Of a DNA stretch of 64,000 nucleotides, positions 35,424 through 47,740 are shown piece by piece. The position numbers and the translations under genes were made by a program. Under the pieces are notes generated by a model. The model was not told where the DNA came from, did not search any database, and saw nothing but the letters and a program-made list of their open reading frames with translations. Source of the DNA: Cymbomonas tetramitiformis (Eukaryota > Chlorophyta > Pyramimonadophyceae > Pyramimonadales > Pyramimonadaceae); assembly GCA_001247695.2 (NCBI GenBank), contig LGRX02035510.1, positions 43,673 through 107,672 of the forward strand. The letters are read 5' to 3'. Positions within the stretch are counted from its first letter, which is position 1, and every line of letters starts with the position of its first letter.

Positions 35424-38400
35424 ATGCCTCGTGGTAAAGGTGCCAAGCGCAGAAAGACCAGTGACGCCGACGTGGTTCTGCACGCGCAGGGTCAAGGCCC
35501 TGTGAAACGAACTCAGAAAAACCCTTACGACCTCACGGGCAGCGACGCCACTGTCTTCTCCGTCCGTGAGATAAAAGCGGAAGCAGTAAGGAAAGGTAAA
35601 CCTGTGTGGCTCATAGGTTGGGAGGGTTTCACTGATAACGAGGACACATGGAAGCCCATCGAGAATCTCGCCGGACACGAACAGGAGATAGCAGCTTTCC
35701 GCAAGGACAAGGAAGAACGATCCCGGGTTGATGCGCAGAATAATAGGGCCAACAAAAAACGGAAGACCCCTTCAGAACAACAAAGTGCTTCAGGTGCATC
35801 TGGAAGTGCGTGTGTTACACATTTCGCCCGTTGTGCTTCTTCGTTCGTTCGTTCTTCGTTGTGTTTTCTTGCGTTTGAACTTCGCTGTCTTCGGTCCACG
35901 TTCTCACTGCATTCCGGTTTTTCGTTGTGTATACAAATTCACAGATGAAGATGCCAGCACACTGGACGAGAACTGGGTGGAGGGCAAGGGGGGGAAACGC
36001 AAAGCAGCGTGTTGGGCATGCTACAAAGTTCGTCTGTGTCCTGAGCAGCCCGAGAAGGTCCTCGCGCTGTGCTGCAAAGTATGTGGACCGGATTCTTCGC
36101 CTACGTGGAGTGGGAACACTTCCAACCTACGCTCTCATCTTGCGCACATACACAAGGACTTGTATTGCAAGATGGTCGAGGCTGAGTCTGCCGACTCTGC
36201 AACTACTGAGGAGACTCGGGGCGTCAACGCCGCCAAAGTTGGGACCATAGAGGCGATGTTGCCACCTATTTCCGACGAAAAACGTGACGAGTTGCATAAG
36301 AAGGTGCCTCCCCCTCCCCCCCCCACCTCCTTCCTTCACTCTCTATAGATTTTCTTATGTCGGTATTTTCTCATGACCTGTGCGTGGCAGTGAATATGAT
36401 TGAAAATTGAAAATGGACGTGCGCCTCTCAAATACTATGGCATTGTGTCGCATATGCTTGAATGTAGGTTGACCACCTGAGTCGAGTGATACGCTTGGTT
36501 GGTGGCTCCCCGCCTCTGGCCGTGCTTGGGCGAAGAGCCCTTTTTCATTGATGACTATGACTGACTATGATTTTATCATAGTCAACATAGCGAAGACATT
36601 ATGTTGGTATTCGCTCCTAGAATATTTATTTCGGTATTGATGTTTGTTTGTGTATGCAGTTTGCCCTCTGGATCGTTCGGAATAAAAGGCCTCTCGGCAT
36701 CGGAGAATCTGACCGCGAGCTTCGTGATATCTTCGAGTTCATCTTCCATGGTAGCTATGTCCCTCCCACCTACAAGTTGGTCACGCAGTACATTTTGGAG
36801 TTGTCCGTTGAGCGGGGAAGAACAAGGTGAAGTCCTATCTTGCGGCACTTTTGGCGGAGGGTATCATGCCCTCCATCGCTGGTGATTTGTGGTCCGAAGG
36901 TGGCATTGCCATCTTCGGAATCCTGGTGTATTGGATCGACAAGGGCATGGTGCTTCACGAGAAGTTGCTTTCCGCGGTACCTTTTAGCGATGTTCGTCAC
37001 ACGGGCTTGGAAATCGAGCGTTCCACGAAGGAAAGCTTATCAGACATGGGGGTTGGTGAGTACACCCTGGATCAGCTTGGCAGTGCTGATAGCGGTGAAA
37101 CTTCCATCACAGTGGACACTGTGAAGGACTTTGTTCACTCTACCACATCGGATAGTGCTTCCAACATGATTTCGGGTTGGGGGTGCTTCGACGGACATGA
37201 GTGCAACTGTCACCTGCTTGCCCTCTGCGTTCTTGTGTTTTTGACATCGGACGGTGTGAAGGAGGCGTTCACGAAGCTGCGTGGTATGACCACGCACTTC
37301 AACCATTCAGTGATCGGCCGAAAGCTACTGCATGATTGCCAAGACAAGTACGGACTTTCACGAACTTCCCCACCTCAAGATAACGCCACACGCAGTGGGT
37401 GGAAGGGAGCGCGTAATCAGGCCAAGTGGTTCGTAGAGAATCAGGTGTGCACCCATCACAACTCCGGGATTTTGTGTGCCTTGTATTTTTGTTGTGTGCC
37501 TTGTATACATATATATATATATATACTGCTGATTGAGACGAATAATTGTATGTGTTGCTAGAAGAGTGTTTTGATAGTGTGCGTGTCTTACATAGGAAGC
37601 GGTTCAACTTTACGATGTGGAGCACCCCAAATAGGCGGCGACATCGGTGGATAATCCGGACGGAAGTCGTTACCGCGACCATAAGATGGACCTGTATGAA
37701 TGGGACATAGTCAAAGAGTCCTTGTACATATTGGACCTGACTACCAAGGCAGTGGACCTCCGCTTCTTCGCCAACTTCGGGTTTTGTTTTGCCGGTGGTG
37801 GGGGGTTTGATCCACAAGCTCAAGGCCGAGAGCAAAGTGAAGTACAATAAGGTAGTCAGGAAAATCGAGAACATAAGTGTGCAAGAGGCAAGACAAAACC
37901 TGCTTGAGGCCATTGAACAAAGGTGCGCACTCCGATAAATTGTCGTTTTTGTAGCTATTCACGCGGTGCATAAACCTGGTGTTGGGCAGAACGGCAGATA
38001 TATTTGTGTGATTAAATTTGGTGTTGCAATTGTGATGAGTGCCAGGTTCTTCAAGGCTCTCCTAGCTTGCAAGCTGGAAGATTTTGCTGTCTCCACCTTC
38101 CTCGATCCGCGGTACAAAAACTTGGAGTTCAAAATGTTGGAGGGCTGGCGGTCAGGTACTTTGACCAGATCTCACATCATTCACTTGGCACGCTCTGCGT
38201 ACGAGGCTGACTGGATGCCTAAAGAGTCTGACACCCCTCTTGCGGTCCCTTCGCCAACCCTTGAGCATATTGAGCAGAAGAGCAACCTAGTTAGCTTTTT
38301 AGAAGATAGTGATGACGATGAGGACAATCTTGTTTCATCAGCATCCGCCGCGCCTTCCACTAAAGTTGAAGATGAATTCAAGAAGTACTTGAGCCTTCCT

Positions 38401-38622
38401 GCTTGTGATGGGAACTTAGATATCTTGGAGTGGTGGCGAGGGAACTCCACTGAGCTGCCGAACATGGTGCGCATGGCGAGGCAGTTCCTTGCGGCACCTG
38501 CCAGCACTGCAGGCGTGGAGAGAACATTTAGCGCCTGCGGGCAGATGCACTCAGATCTGCGTAAGTCAGTGAAGGAAGGGACTCTTCAGCATTCTCTTAT
38601 GGCATCGATCAACACTAAGTAA
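35424..38622 (+). pseudogene. hAT transposase fused to N-terminal chromodomain and BED zinc finger
   Basis: Exons are 35424-35805, 35945-36303, 36660-37444, 37596-37922 and 38046-38622, in phase at the junctions I could check. Exon 1 encodes a basic head and a chromodomain (VREIKAEAVRKGKPVWLIGW, then FTDNEDTWKPIENL). Exon 2 has a BED finger: CCKVCG followed by LRSHLAHIHKD. Exons 3-4 hold the RNase H-like core: AGDLW, SDSASNM, CHLLAL. Exon 5 ends with the hAT dimerisation region: DILEWWRGN, then VERTFSACG. Damage: a one-base loss near 36818, TAG at 37633, and a frameshift near 37790. Transposase is therefore probably inactive unless these are assembly errors. Chromodomains bind methylated histone tails, so the fusion could direct insertion to marked chromatin. 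Confidence 0.85.
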
Positions 38623-38769
38623 GTGATATTATGTATGTGTATGCTTGTTGTGCCTGCCACCTATTTTTGTGTCTGTCAATTGCATTAGCAATTATTGTGC
38701 TCTTGGGTCTTGGCAGTGTGGTATCGAACTATCGATAGTTATCACGATATTTGGGAGGCAAATCTGTTA

Positions 38770-38960
38770 TTCATATCGCTCGATTAGTTCGTTTCGCTTG
38801 TCATTATCGATCGATAGATTCACAAAACTATCGCCATCGTCCGATAAGTTCACAAAATTGTCGTTGTCGTTCGATAAGCTCACAGAATTGTCGGTGTCGT
38901 CCGATAAGTTAGAAAAGTTATCGTTGTCGTTCGATGATAAAAACAAAGTTATTCATTGTT
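38770..38960. repeat. Right subterminal repeats of the hAT element
   Basis: Four to five ~33-bp units with TCCGATAAGTTCACAAAA and TGTCGTTGTCGTTCGATA, matching those at the left end. Confidence 0.75.
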
Positions 38961-39022
38961 ATTTGATAAGTTTAAAAAATCGCGATACCGACCCTTGACA
39001 AGGATCTCGGGATAGTAGCCAT

Positions 39023-40000
39023 AAAAGATAGTCGCACGGACTTAAGCTGGCGGGACCGTGACACACTCGCGGAGCAAACGGGCAGGTTGTGCAAGTGCCA
39101 TCCCACCAGGCGAGGGGTGACACAGGGGGCACCACTGCTCCCCCCTTATGGGGGGAGAAAGTTGGCACTCCCATGATCTGTCGCGGTGTACGTGGGAAAC
39201 AATTTATCTTGAGCAAACGCTTTGAGGGCATTGCCTTACACGTCGACGTAAATGGTTTATTATCATTATTATTATTCGACCCGCCCCCCATCATGTCCAA
39301 CCACGAACCGCTTAGCGTAAGAAGGTCGGGGGTTGAGGGGGTACCCCCATCACTTCGAGCCTCTTGATAAAATATGGGGGTCGATTTAAATGGGGGTCTG
39401 TGTCAAGTCCCCGAACTTCGTTACCTGTAAAACTCCTTGTAAAATGGTAAAAATGGGGGGATACCCCCAATTCCCAAATCTTACCAAGCCGGGGGTCGCC
39501 CCCAAACCCCACCCACATGTCATGGCTTGCTATGGCTATGGCTATGGCTATGGCTATGGCTCTGGTCATCTGGCTTCCGGCCTGACGCGATAAAACACGA
39601 TAATTGCGCAAAACAATATTGAATATAGAGCTGTGAGCTCTGACAGTAGGAGTAGATAAATGAAAAAGGAATTACAAAATTACGAAACCCTTTTTTGTCC
39701 AAAAACGAACAAGTTTTCAAAAAAAAAATTGCTGCCAGCGTGACACATGAGGGGCGACAGCGCGACAGTTGTCAATTATAATTTCGTCATTACGATTGGA
39801 CATCCGAGAGAGTGCGACGAACAATTCGTCCTCTTCACCGCACCGTCACGGATAGGACGCCTCTTGGCTCTTCACGTTCACTTCATGTGTCACAATTCTT
39901 TCAGTTTGTTAACCGAAATTCGGTCAAGCATATTACAACCGAAAATCAGTCTGAAAGTGAATCCATCCTTTATCAAACGTACAAAGCAAAGAGGTGAGCC
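39023..40000. other. Intergenic with a GGCTAT microsatellite
   Basis: A perfect (GGCTAT)n run lies at about 39531-39561. GGGGGT-rich blocks occur at 39125-39500. No gene recognised; the promoter of the C2-domain gene should lie near its 3' end. Confidence 0.5.
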
Positions 40001-42490
40001 ATGTCATCTTTAAGGCGCGCTTCAAACGTCGCCGGGTCCAAACGGGGACTGGTGACTGTAACGCTGCATCGCGCAGAGGACCTGATCTCAGCAGATATCA
40101 ACGGAAAGTCTGACCCATATGTGAAGGTGTCTGTCCTCTACCCTTCCTCCGTGAAACTGCTGTTAGGCGAACTCGTTTTGGCGTTCTATGTCCTGTTAAT
40201 ATCTATATTTTCATTGATGGGCATAATGTGTGAATCTATCTGGAATCGCATTCGAACAAACATCTGTGATTTGCGCCTTACCTTTTATCAAACAGCACTT
40301 GTGGGTGCGTGAAAAATTGGGGGTCGCACTTTGCCGATCGCTATGTGGTCAAAACGTTCGCGTATGCTTCTGGTTTGATAAGCCATCAACCTTTGCGCCT
40401 GGTTGAGTCGCATTGCTGACGTTGGTGGGGCCTCCCGCAGCTTTATTTGAAAGCCTTTAATGACACGGGCGATACACGGAATATGGCGGTGGTGAGACTG
40501 CCTTTCCTTCATACTTCGGTCTTTGTTCTTTTGTCTTGACTGGTTGTCTAAGGGCCTTCTTTCAGAGGTCGGACGATCTTTTTTGGCTGCTCCGTTGAGT
40601 TGCATGTCGTACGTGGCGCGTTTGGAATGTCGTTGCCCAGCAGCTCTCAAGAATGCTGAATGCAGCGTGGACTTGAGATCAACAGGGCTCTTTCTGTTTT
40701 TTCTGTTTGGGTGCTCCGAGTAAATCAGCTGTAAGGCAGACCGAAATAGCGTTAAACGCCCTTCGAGCTTCGTGCAGGAAGACTTAGACAAACTATCCGC
40801 CCAGCCGGTCAAACGGTGGCCAAATCATGTGTGCGTCGAGTTCGAGTTTTACGCATGCAACCCTAGCGTGGTCTAGTGGATATGCACTGTGTCCCCGCAG
40901 TCTTCGCAGAAAGATCGACGCGATTTGTTTTGCGATGAACGAAACAAACCGCTAGTGACGGCATGTTGAAGGCGTGTGGTGCTAACCAACCCGTGTGCAG
41001 GACGACAGCGTCAAAAAGACAGCCGTGAAGAAGGGCACTTTGGCTCCCACCTGGGAGGAGTCCTTCAGCTTCGATCTGGAGGTGGGCCTTGCTGCGTAAC
41101 GGCACATATTGCTGCTTTCGGCGCGTAGTCGAGCCGCACGGAGCTTCTGGTCCATATTCGTGCCTTGAATCCCGTGTTCAGTTTTGCGTCGGTATTCGCC
41201 GGCTCAAGCGGAGCGACCGTGGCTGGCTTGAACAGAGCCGTTTACATCGACGCGCCGCACAACGCTCACCTGTGCGTGGTGGGGCCGGCGCATGGTAGGT
41301 TTTCGGAGAGCACGCCTGCCTCCGCTTTGACGTGTGGGACTATGACGTTGCCTCTGCCCACGACTGGATGGGCGAATGCGAGGTGCGGCCTCTCTGCCGT
41401 TCGGCGCACTCCTTCTCCCACGCGCATAGTACAGAGCGGCTTTTGTACTTGACCTTACCTGAGTCTGAAAACCTGGTGCATGCCACGTGTGGCCGATCGT
41501 GTTCCAACGCACACGCTATGCGTTCGTGGGCAGTCGTGCATGCGCCATGTTTGACGCTGAGCACGCGCTGCAGGAGTGCGTCCATGCACATGCCATGCGA
41601 TGGCTCCGTTTCCCTGTTTTTTTGGCCCCCTACTCACATGCAATGTGCCATCCTTCCGCACCCGAAGCTCGCTCGTCAGTGGGATGCTCGGAGCTCCGCT
41701 TGCCGCCCCGCTGGCTGTGTCGCCGCGGTTGCCGAGCCTTGCACCACGCTCGCGAGCTGCCATTTTGCGGCTCGCAGGAATAAGGCGCCTGAAAGATGCA
41801 GCACTCATGGGTTGATGGGTGGTTTCTTGCCGGACAGGTGGCGCTCGATAAATTGATCCATGATCCAAACTCCCCTCCCCTTTTGAACCAGACCGCTAGG
41901 CTCACGTCCAACCAGAAACTCGGGCCGGGCAAAGTGATTACGGGATCTGTGATGTATTCCGTCACCTACAAGCCTATCAAGGTGTGCCATAGGACCTGCG
42001 CTGGATGTCGGAAGCCTGTCAGTCCTCCCAGGCCTTTTCTCGGGGTGCTCTGGGGACCGCTCACCCGCTCGCCTTTTGGAGCGGCGCAAGCTCGATGGCT
42101 TTCAGTGTCATACTTCGCCTTGATATGAAGGCGTGTTAGGACGTTCTCCGCGAGGTCGCGTCTCTCTTCACGCGGTCCACCGAGCTCCTGCGGACACCTC
42201 AAGCCCATTCCGTAGCTACTCTTGAGATGAGGCCTTCAGCCTCAAAGGTCAAAGATGCTTCCGATGTTAAGATTCCGTCGCGGCCACGTCAGGACCCGTA
42301 CGGTCTGCGGTATTTGTCGGCAAGTAGTTGAGGTGTTCACAGGGACCGGAGATGGGATGAGAGTGTTTGCAGTCCGACATCTTGAGCCTCACGGTCGGGT
42401 TGGAAAGTATGAAGAACAAGAGCAGCTCGTACAGTGCGAAGGTGACCTGCGGCGGAGAAGTGCAGAAAGTAGCATCATTGAAGGCCATGG
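40001..42490 (+). CDS. C2-domain protein, N-terminal exons
   Basis: Four exons join in phase 0: 40001-40126, 41001-41081, 41299-41382 and 41838-41981. Further exons lie at about 42140-42250 and 42379-42490. After a short basic head they build one C2 domain: VTVTLHRAEDLISADINGKS with DPYVK; TLAPTWEESFSFDLE; LRFDVWDYDVASAHDWMGEC; and GKVITGSVMYSVTYKP. The Asp residues of SDPYVK and WDYD are the usual Ca2+ ligands, so Ca2+-dependent phospholipid binding is likely. The exon at 42379 (LSLTVGLESMKNKSSSYSAK) may begin a second, diverged C2 domain. Introns have GTG donors and are several hundred bp. The gene probably continues into the exons at 43-47.7 kb, as no terminal exon is visible here. Confidence 0.75.
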
Positions 42491-42899
42491 AGGGGGCTTG
42501 TACTTGGTGCGTTGCAACGAGCAGGGCCGCCCACTCTCGCCATCTCCTGTACAGCCGTTCCGAGGCGACTCGCGCGTTCCCCCACCTCCGAGGAGAGGAG
42601 CTCTCATCCGGGATGCCCAGACGATATACATGTTGTCACACCCTGGCCAGCAGTTAGACTCGTCGCATCGATGATTCTCGCCAGGGCTGTCCCAGCAAGC
42701 CTCGGAGCCTCTTCGCACGCGATCTCGTGTCCAGTGAACCCTAAAGCAGCAGAAAGCATAGTGACGGTCGACAAACAGATGAGATAGGAGACTGTCAAAC
42801 TGGTGTACTCATACCCTTGCCAAAAAGAAGTGAAGGAGCTTCCTCTTTGTACCCGAAGCCTAGATGCCAGCTGGTCACTTACTGATTTCGTGACCACAA

Positions 42900-44720
42900 C
42901 TTTTATGTTGCCGATTCTCCGTATCCGGGGTTTATGATGGCGGAGCCTCTTGGAGAGATGGACCTTGGTACCGCTGCATCTGCTCGCCATCTGGCGGATG
43001 AATGTGGTCTACGCCAGGGCACGGCAGTTTGCCATGACAGTGGGGAAAATGATAAATAGTCAGTATGGGTTGCTTTCTCTTCATGACACTGTCCTACCTT
43101 CGTTCGACGCTGCGGAACACCCTGCATCCTACGCAGGAGCTCGTGGGCTTCTTTCTCCTCCTAGGGGAGGGAAACGCATTGCCGTCAGGCGAAGTGCTGG
43201 TCGTCCCTCCTCGGAACCCAGCAACTCAAAGCTTTGCACCCCACAGGCCGACCCCACTGGCGTTCGAGGTAATCTTCGACACCTTGAACTCCAAGATGGA
43301 CAAACCGATCTTGATTAAGATCGTGGAGACCAGCGGCTTCATGATGGTGCGCGGCCGCCAGGGCTCTGAGCTTGAAGTCCTCACTTGCCTCAAGCTTCCC
43401 ATCGTCTTGCTGCGGCCCGTCTCTTGATCGAGGACCACTGGTCTGACCTGAGGACGATCGAGTACGCGCTAGTTTCCGCCAGCTCGCCTATGTATCCATC
43501 ACCCTGGCGGGGATTGTGGTGTGATGATCAGAATTCGGAGACCGGGCGCGTCGAGACAACCGTTGGAGAGGTGCTTGAGGTGCGTCATTTTCCTATATTT
43601 CCTCGCCTCCCTGAAGACATACTCTGATTATGAGGTGCTGTTAGTGGGTTGGCGAGGCATCTGCGGGTGCGCTTGGATACCCGCAATAGTGCCTCGAGGC
43701 ACTGTAAGCGGGGTAACGACATAGCTTTCCCGTCCTTAATAAGCACTGGATCGTGCCATACCGCGGTTGTTACCTGCAACTTGACTGCATGACACCAGGT
43801 GCGCCAGGCATGGAGCCTCACACATGACTGCATGACACCAGTTGCGCCAGACATGGAGCCTCACACATGACTGCACTGACACCAGGTGCGCCAGGCATGG
43901 GCCTCACACACTCGGCTGCATGACAGCAGGTGCGCCAGGCATGGAGCCTCACACCATGACTGCATAGGCACCAGGTGAGCCAGGTGCATGGAGCCTCGCA
44001 CATGACTACATGACACCAGGTGCGCCAGGCATGGAGCCTCACACATGACTGCATGACACCAGGTGCGCCAGGCATGGAGCCTCACACATGACTGCATGAC
44101 ACCAGGTGCGCCAGGCATGGAGCCTCACACATGACTGCATGATACCAGGTGCAGAGACGCGTTTCAATTTTCTTTTTGATAGATTGCTGCCTCGAGGCTT
44201 CCCATTGTCGTGAACACGGTGGAGCTGCTGAAAGCTTCGGTCACTGAACGCACTTACGACCGGTGGCTTGGGCTGACATGTGGAGGCGCAAGGCTGGGCA
44301 CCCGGCAGTGTCACAGCTCTCTGCGGCGCTGCCTTTTTTCCCGGGTCTTCCCCCCCCCCACATGCTAGGGTGCATGTGTGTTGGGCGGTGGCTGCATACT
44401 GAGCCGCTGGTGGTTATCGCGCGGTGCGAGCTATTTCCTGCGGGGCAGCTTCCGGGAAGCCGCGCCTCTTCGAAGAGAGGCTCCTGCGTTGAGCTGAAGC
44501 TTGAGAATGTGAGGGGTGTGCGGTCTGCTTGGGCAGAAAACGAAGGCGTCCGGGACGGGGCGCTTCCCTCTGAAGTCGGGCAATACGTGAGTGTGGCTCC
44601 TGATGTTGTGCTCTCTTGTGCCAAAGTTCAAGGCTTCTCGCTGGGCGCTCCTCGGGAATATCCTTGTACTCAGGGAATATCCTTGTATCAAACACTCTTG
44701 GTATGCCGTCAGCCGATGAG
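42900..44720 (+). other. Middle exons of the C2-protein locus, only partly resolved
   Basis: Protein-like stretches flanked by plausible splice sites include about 43200-43380 (LAFEVIFDTLNSKMDKPILI, ending SELEV), about 43530-43580 (NSETGRVETTVGEVLE) and about 44185-44262 (IAASRLPIVVNTVELLKASV). They fit the same strand and style as the flanking exons, but I could not fix all junctions. Confidence 0.4.
43780..44155. repeat. 43-bp minisatellite within an intron of the C2-protein locus
   Basis: Eight to nine direct copies of ATGACACCAGGTGCGCCAGG followed by CATGGAGCCTCACACATGAC, spaced 43-45 bp with few differences between copies. It lies between two plausible exons. Confidence 0.92.
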
Positions 44721-45214
44721 CCTCTCAGTGCGCTGAAACCCTCTTGATGCCAGAATGGCCGGCACGCCGGGATGGCCGCCTTGACACCTTGGCGCGGAGG
44801 AGCCCAAGACGGTGACTTGAGGCTTGAGGTGGATGGCGGTGGAGGGGCCGCAGATCCCCTGGAACAGTGGTGCTGGTGGCTGACTTGGCATCGCGAGAAG
44901 TCGGTGTGTTCTCTGAATGACCCTGTGCCCTGCATAGCTGTAAGGGCTGCCAGCTAGAGGTGCTGCGGCTGGGAAACCGGGCGGACTTATTCGCCCCTGC
45001 GATGCTGTGTGAGGCCCATTCTTGCACCGCGCGGATTCCCAGACGGTCGCCGGTGCTACTCTTGAACTGTGTTGCAGTGCCCGTGTACTCGTCGCGAACG
45101 CTGGCTTCCAAACAGCGGAGCGCTCTCTCGGGTTGTGCGTGAATATAATTTGCGACTTCTGCTCCTGGGAGCAAGCTGATTGGTCTGTTGTGGTGCGGGG
45201 AGAGGCAGCAGCGC

Positions 45215-47740
45215 CACAGCCTGTGGCGGCAGGTGGTGGTTGGGGAATGAAGGCGGGGGAGAAGGCAGCTGCGGAGAAGGCGGCCGCGGAGAAGGCGGCT
45301 GCAGAGAAGGCGGCTGCGGAGAGGGCGGCCGCAGAAAGGGCAGCTGCGGAGAGGGCGGCTGCGGAGAAGGCGGCAGCCGAGAGGGCGGCGCTGGCATCAG
45401 CGACGGCAGCTCAGCGTGCAGCGGCGGAGAAGGCGGCAGCAGAGAAGGCGGCAGCAGAGAAGGCGGCAGCAGAGAAGGCGGAAGCCGAGAGGGTGGCGCT
45501 GGCAGCAGCGACGGCAGCTCAGCGTGCAGCGGCGGAGAAGGCCCTGGCGGCGCAGAAGGCGGCAGAGAAAGCGGCGGCCCAAAAAGCGGCGGCGGAGAGA
45601 GCGGCGGCAGCAAAAGCCGCAGCGGACAAAGCGTCGGCGGAGCGGAAACGTCTGGCAGACGCGAAGAAGACTGGCGCTGCGGAGAGCGCGCCACATAAAT
45701 CCCTGAACAAGCCGTTCATTGGTGCTCTTGGGATCAACGTGGTGTTGCTGGGATGCCTCGCCAAGGCCATGTTCATGAGTAACAGCCAGGTATGGTGCCG
45801 GTGCCTGCCTGGCTTTTGTCCGCCCGAGCCGAGTGAAGCTGAGCATGCCATCTGTGTCACTTCTTGTTTTGTCCAAGCGGCCCTTGTAAGACGACCTGAT
45901 GGCCACTGCACTGTCTACCCACTCGCGCTGACGCGGCAGGGCGGCTGCACAACACCAATCCTAGCTTCCTGTGCCGCAGCGGTTGCAGATCCGTCAGTGT
46001 GCTGAGGAGCTCGCACTTCTCGGGAGAAAAGAGGATTTGGCAGGAGGTCACCACCATCTCTTACCTTATCACTACCCCCTGCTGCATCCCCGTGGACCTG
46101 TGAATTGAGATCAGCTTGGGGTGCTGACCGGTGTTTAAGGAGGGGATTCGTATAGGATTACAGCTGCGAGGGTGGAGCGCGCATTGCGGAGCTCGAGGGT
46201 CAGCTGGCAGCCCTGTCAGGCTCCGAGCAAGAGGTGGTGCAGAAGCTGGCGCTTACTCTGCAGGCGGTCGACTCTGATAGGCTAGCGCATACCGAGCGCC
46301 AGGAGGAGCTACTCTCGTGCATGAAGAAACTGGCAGAAGTGTCTACCCATGACACGGATGCCGCCCAGCTCGAGGGAGCCGAGGTGTGAGCTCGCTTGCT
46401 CCCGCCTCAGCACCAACTGTTGGTGCTCAGGGCTCGATTCGGCAAGTATCAGACCGTGGATCCCTGCATCTCACGGCCATAGGCTGCCGCTCCCCACCCA
46501 CTGGGGTGTCAATCCAGTATCACGTGGTTCGCTTTTTGTAGGGTTTGTGCAGACTTGTTGCCTATCCCGCAGATGCTTCGGGTTGTTCCCTAAGTGCAGC
46601 TTTTGCTTCTTATGTGTTAAACATGGAGAAATGTCCCTCGAGGATCTTCAGCTTGCGCAAGGATGCCGTTCCTGTGTGCCCTGTAACTGCGGCGTGAAGT
46701 GCTAACGCGTAGCATTGACCCTCCGGTAGCAGTGTCAAAGGCGCATATACGGTGTGCTGTTTCTTCAGGGCGTGGTTCGAGTCCTTGTCATTCGTGTCGG
46801 CCCCTCCCAGGCGTGCGTGTCCTTCCTCCGCCTCCGCTTGGGGCGCCTTGCGCATGCCCTGCGGCTTGGTGGGGGCTGGAGTAGGGAGTGCGCGGCAGGC
46901 CAGGCGGCCATTGGCCATTCGGTAATAGCGCCGTTGTAAAGCGTGGATGGGATGGAGATCGATGGGCAGGCTTGGTGGGCATGGCTTGAATCCATGCCCG
47001 TTCTGAAGATCGGAGACCACCTCGTCCCATGCCAGACAGCGGCTATTGTTGTTGGCAGCATCTTCTCCCTCGTCGCCCTGCGAATGCTCGTGGCATTCTT
47101 CAGGGCCCTCAACCGCGTAAGCGCCACCCTGCACGGGAATTCCGTGGAGCCCCTTTACATCCTTTTCCAAAATTTGCGTGCTGCAGTGTTATTTGCCACG
47201 TGGAGTATTTCCCGCCCTGGGTGCTCGCCCAACTATGTTGAAGAGCGCAGCCTCTGTCTAGCTCGCCACGTGCGAGAGTGCGTTCCTTCACGGGTCCCCA
47301 GGTGTACGCGAGCACGTGCCGCGGCACTCGCTGGGTACAGGGTTAGGAATGACCTTATGTTGTGGCACAGTCAGCATCTATTGCCGGGCATCCTGGCTCC
47401 TGGGCTCTGCGCCTCGGCGTTTTCCCCGGCATCTCGTCACAAATTAAATCTGTGTGCGCAAACGGTTGTCGCCCTGCCTCCGCTTGCCGCTTGCTGGATG
47501 TCACTGCGGCGTTTCTTTAAACGGCAGTGCGTGTCCGTTGGGCAGGGATCCACTGCTGCGAGGAAAGAGCAAGTAATGACCGCGCGTATTGAGGATCTGG
47601 AGACTGAGCTGAACGAGCTGAGGGAAGCCCAAGGGGTATCGAAGAAGGTGTCGGTGCTGCGCTACGAGCTCGGCCTCCTCCAGTCCCAGCAGCAGCAGCA
47701 GCAGAAGCAGCAGGAAGATCCGGTCAGACGATGCTGCTAA
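45215..47740 (+). CDS. C-terminal exons: Ala/Glu/Lys helix, membrane segments and coiled coils
   Basis: Exons are about 45215-45789, about 46166-46387, about 46970-47116 and 47546-47740. The first encodes about 140 residues of AEKAA-type repeats, predicted as a long single helix or coiled coil, then a hydrophobic segment ([20 protein letters not shown]) and a GTATGG donor. The second is a coiled coil ([18 protein letters not shown]). The third is a membrane helix ([20 protein letters not shown]) before a GTAAGC donor. The last joins in phase 0: a coiled coil ([16 protein letters not shown]), a Gln run, and a terminal RRCC before TAA. With the upstream C2 domain this suggests a membrane-tethered C2 protein, but the two halves could also be separate genes. 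Confidence 0.55.
45250..45640. repeat. 15-bp GCGGAGAAGGCGGCT repeats coding AEKAA
   Basis: More than 15 imperfect copies in direct orientation, in frame with the helix exon. The other five frames read as Gly-, Arg- or Pro-rich shadows. Confidence 0.8.

Larger units (their letters stand above)
34869..38997 (+). mobile_element. hAT DNA transposon with chromodomain transposase
   Basis: The element is 4129 bp with 15-bp terminal inverted repeats (CAAGGCCCGGTATCG left; the right end reads CAAGGGTCGGTATCG in reverse; 13 of 15 match). It is bounded by ACAAGGAT duplications. Subterminal regions 34920-35130 and 38770-38960 carry many short repeats such as TCGATAAGTTCACAAAA and TGTCGTTGTCGTTCGA, typical of hAT transposase-binding regions. 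The gene inside is full length in layout but broken by two frameshifts and one nonsense codon. Confidence 0.92.
31721..39022. mobile_element. Possible inverted-repeat element, interrupted by a hAT insertion
   Basis: ATGGCTACTATCC at 31721-31733 is repeated exactly in inverted orientation at 39010-39022. Just inside each end is the near-palindrome (A/G)GTCCTCCCACAAGGATC: intact at 31742-31759, and at the right end split by the hAT element between 34868 and 38998. Removing the hAT leaves about 3.2 kb. I see no transposase in that remainder and no clear target duplication, so this is an inferred non-autonomous element. Confidence 0.4.

Noticed and set aside
43780..44155. CRISPR-like regular repeats
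   Set aside because: The 43-bp units abut directly with no unique spacers, in a eukaryotic intron; this is a minisatellite.
45056..45906. Pro/Leu-rich and Gly-rich long frames over the AEKAA repeat
   Set aside because: Antisense or shifted readings of the 15-bp repeat; the AEKAA frame has the splice sites and the membrane helix.
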